In this document: piece after piece, positions 5,230 to 5,412 of the stretch | How positions within the stretch are numbered: the first letter of the stretch is position 1 | Layout of the letters: the number at the start of each line of letters is the position of its first letter | NCBI GenBank assembly: GCA_030611285.1 | Contig: JAUWQC010000076.1 | Span: forward strand, 1 to 5,412 | Length of the DNA stretch: 5,412 nucleotides | Reading direction: 5' to 3' | Origin: a bacterium | GTDB lineage: Bacteria; Actinomycetota; Humimicrobiia; Humimicrobiales; Humimicrobiaceae | The notes under the pieces: generated by a model | What the model saw: only the letters and a program-made list of their open reading frames with translations | The model's database searches: none | Told to the model about the DNA's origin: nothing | Translations under genes and position numbers: made by a program

Positions 5230-5412
5230 CTAAATTACATCCATTGGTGTCTTAAGTGCATTTCCTCTCACTGTAAACAATTCTTCCTTTTCTACACCTT
5301 TAATATTAATCCTGTATTTTTTTAACCAATTTCCAAAAAAACTATAAAAATTATTGAATTTAAAAAATTCATTATTTTCCTCTTTAAAAATTTTAGCATA
5401 TCCAAATAATTT
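5230..5412 (-). CDS. C-terminal 60 residues of an unidentified protein upstream of rng (5' end beyond window)
   Basis: One frame is open from the window edge to a TAG at 5232-5230 and encodes 60 residues. They begin KLFGYAKIFKEENNEFFKF and end ELFTVRGNALKTPMDVI. The sequence is rich in Phe, Asn and Lys, has no membrane segment, and ends 28 bases before the RNase E/G gene. That spacing and shared strand mark it as part of the same operon. The position just before rng is often occupied by a DUF2344 (TIGR03936) protein next to a B12-binding radical SAM protein (TIGR03960). The closing TPMDVI vaguely recalls the TPxE-type tail of DUF2344 proteins. That assignment is a guess from context; the fragment has no decisive motif. 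Confidence 0.8.
   Translation of the reverse strand, partial: KLFGYAKIFKEENNEFFKFNNFYSFFGNWLKKYRINIKGVEKEELFTVRGNALKTPMDVI

Overview
The window is about one-third GC and gene-dense. It looks like a chromosomal piece of an uncultured low-GC bacterium. The order [upstream gene] - RNase E/G - rplU - rpmA, the RNase G-type enzyme with a C-terminal TRAM-like domain, the strong GGAGG-type ribosome binding sites and the consensus -35/-10 promoters fit a clostridial, Atribacterota-like or low-GC actinobacterial lineage. I cannot fix the phylum from this sequence alone.

Layout. (1) 5412-2783, minus strand: a conserved housekeeping operon. It holds the last 60 codons of an unrecognised protein, then an RNase E/G family endoribonuclease, 50S protein L21 (rplU) and 50S protein L27 (rpmA). 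In many bacteria obgE follows rpmA; here it does not. (2) 2782-2339: 444 bases with no convincing gene, between the convergent rpmA and relE-like genes. Its relE-proximal end is a strikingly GC-rich (about 59%) run of hairpins. (3) 2338-1834, plus strand: a RelB/RelE-type toxin-antitoxin pair behind a perfect consensus promoter. (4) 1610-895, minus strand: a VapB/VapC-type (ribbon-helix-helix plus PIN) pair, divergent from the first pair. (5) 816-1, minus strand: the first 272 codons of an AAA_14/DUF4143-type ATPase, running off the window. Its core promoter is embedded in a 19-bp-arm inverted repeat.

How the parts work together. The right half is translation and RNA-processing machinery, probably cotranscribed, with a possible extra promoter just before rplU. 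The left half is a small accessory island: two type II toxin-antitoxin modules arranged back to back, plus a DUF4143 ATPase, each with its own compact promoter and a palindrome suited to autorepression. The ATPase is often found in such variable regions and its function is poorly understood.

Points most worth a second look: the inverted repeat around the ATPase promoter; the GC-rich structured element at 2341-2416, whose G-U pairs favour a plus-strand RNA; and the rplU start, where a perfect GGAGG precedes an ATT codon at the exact family N-terminus. I found no clear new multi-gene system, CRISPR array, tRNA, rRNA or intact insertion sequence.
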